A stretch of DNA of 64,000 nt, taken from assembly GCA_021904315.1 (NCBI GenBank), contig CM038918.1, positions 1,131,349 to 1,195,348 of the forward strand. The letters run 5' to 3'. Numbering within the stretch: the stretch's first letter is position 1; every line of letters starts with the position of its first letter. This DNA comes from Sphagnum magellanicum (taxonomy: Eukaryota > Streptophyta > Sphagnopsida > Sphagnales > Sphagnaceae). The notes beneath the pieces were generated by a model. It did no database searches. It saw only the letters and a program-made list of their open reading frames with translations, and was not told the origin of the DNA. Shown piece by piece: positions 63,545-64,000 of this stretch. Position numbers and translations under genes: made by a program.

Positions 63545-64000
63545 CCTTTAGAAAAGTAGCAGTTTAACCATGAAATAAAAAGGTTTTGTTGAAAGGTGTA
63601 GGTTTAGCTTAAAGATATTAAAAAATTGTTGGGAGGTAAAAATTTAACCAACAAATAAAAATGTTTTGCTGAAAATGTTTAGCCAAAAAAAAAAAAAAAC
63701 TTTTGCCAAGAGTTAAAAGTTTAGCGAAGTAGAGATATAAGTTTTACCAAGGAAAAAAAAAATAGCCTAGAAAAATCATAAATGTTGCCAAGAGAAAAGA
63801 ACTTAATTAGGAAGACATATAAGTTTACCCAAAAGTTACAAGTTTACCCAAGAATAGAAATAGGTTTTGCTAAATGAGAAAAGTTTAACCAAAAAAGGAT
63901 ATAGGTTCTGCCAAGAAAGAAAAGTTTAACCAAGAAGAGATATAGGTTTTGCCAAGAGAAAAAAATTTAGCCAAAAAAATATGTACGTTTTGCGAAGAAA
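63545..64000 (+). repeat. Degenerate minisatellite, period about 41-46 bp, running off the window
   Basis: Repeated alternation of AAGTTTAACCAAGAAGAGAT and ATAGGTTTTGCCAAGA-type segments. The clearest units are the last three (about 63,875-64,000). Earlier units are more diverged. All frames contain stops, so it is not a repeat protein. Confidence 0.75.

Overview
The window looks like nuclear DNA of a land plant. It is AT-rich, its coding exons are broken by short GT-AG introns, and it holds a LINE fragment with the zinc-binding domain typical of plant non-LTR retrotransposons, a MITE, and many nested segmental duplications. The main gene family is LRR-Roc-COR (ROCO) GTPases without a kinase domain. 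From memory, this family and this style of LINE C-terminus are compatible with a bryophyte or another seed-free plant, but that is an impression and not something the sequence proves.

Layout. Positions 1-13,980 and 37,614-50,970 are two direct copies (R1, R2) of one duplicon, over 90% alike by eye. Each has about 7 kb of AT-rich non-coding DNA, a minus-strand ROCO gene, and its upstream region. R1 carries an apparently intact three-exon gene of 1,381 codons (7,207-12,289). R2 carries a damaged copy (44,393-49,119) with a 372-bp in-frame loss in the LRR exon and a one-base deletion near 44,920 that truncates the last 160 or so residues. Upstream of R1 lies a second repeat, here called A (upstream flank) plus B (AT-rich spacer). 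It is tandemly duplicated with a period of about 5.6 kb (A1B1 13,860-19,510; A2B2 19,510-24,900), and a third A copy lies at 27,710-29,670.

Between R1 and R2 is an island (29,670-37,600) of more balanced composition with many splice-like signals. It may contain an unrecognised minus-strand multi-exon gene that starts near 36,074. After R2 come a LINE remnant (about 51,685-53,265), a diverged A-end plus B block (53,440-56,390), two more copies of the ROCO upstream region without any ROCO gene body (56,390-57,120 and 58,840-60,210), a 402-bp MITE (57,117-57,518), a diverged A copy (57,520-58,715), very AT-rich DNA, and a minisatellite that runs off the right end.

The picture is a ROCO gene cluster growing and decaying by segmental duplication: one complete gene, one decaying gene, and at least two orphan upstream regions. 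The differences between the two ROCO proteins are concentrated on the LRR strands, while the GTPase/COR part is nearly unchanged. That pattern is reminiscent of recognition receptors under diversifying selection, but this is an inference. No tRNA, rRNA or CRISPR was seen.
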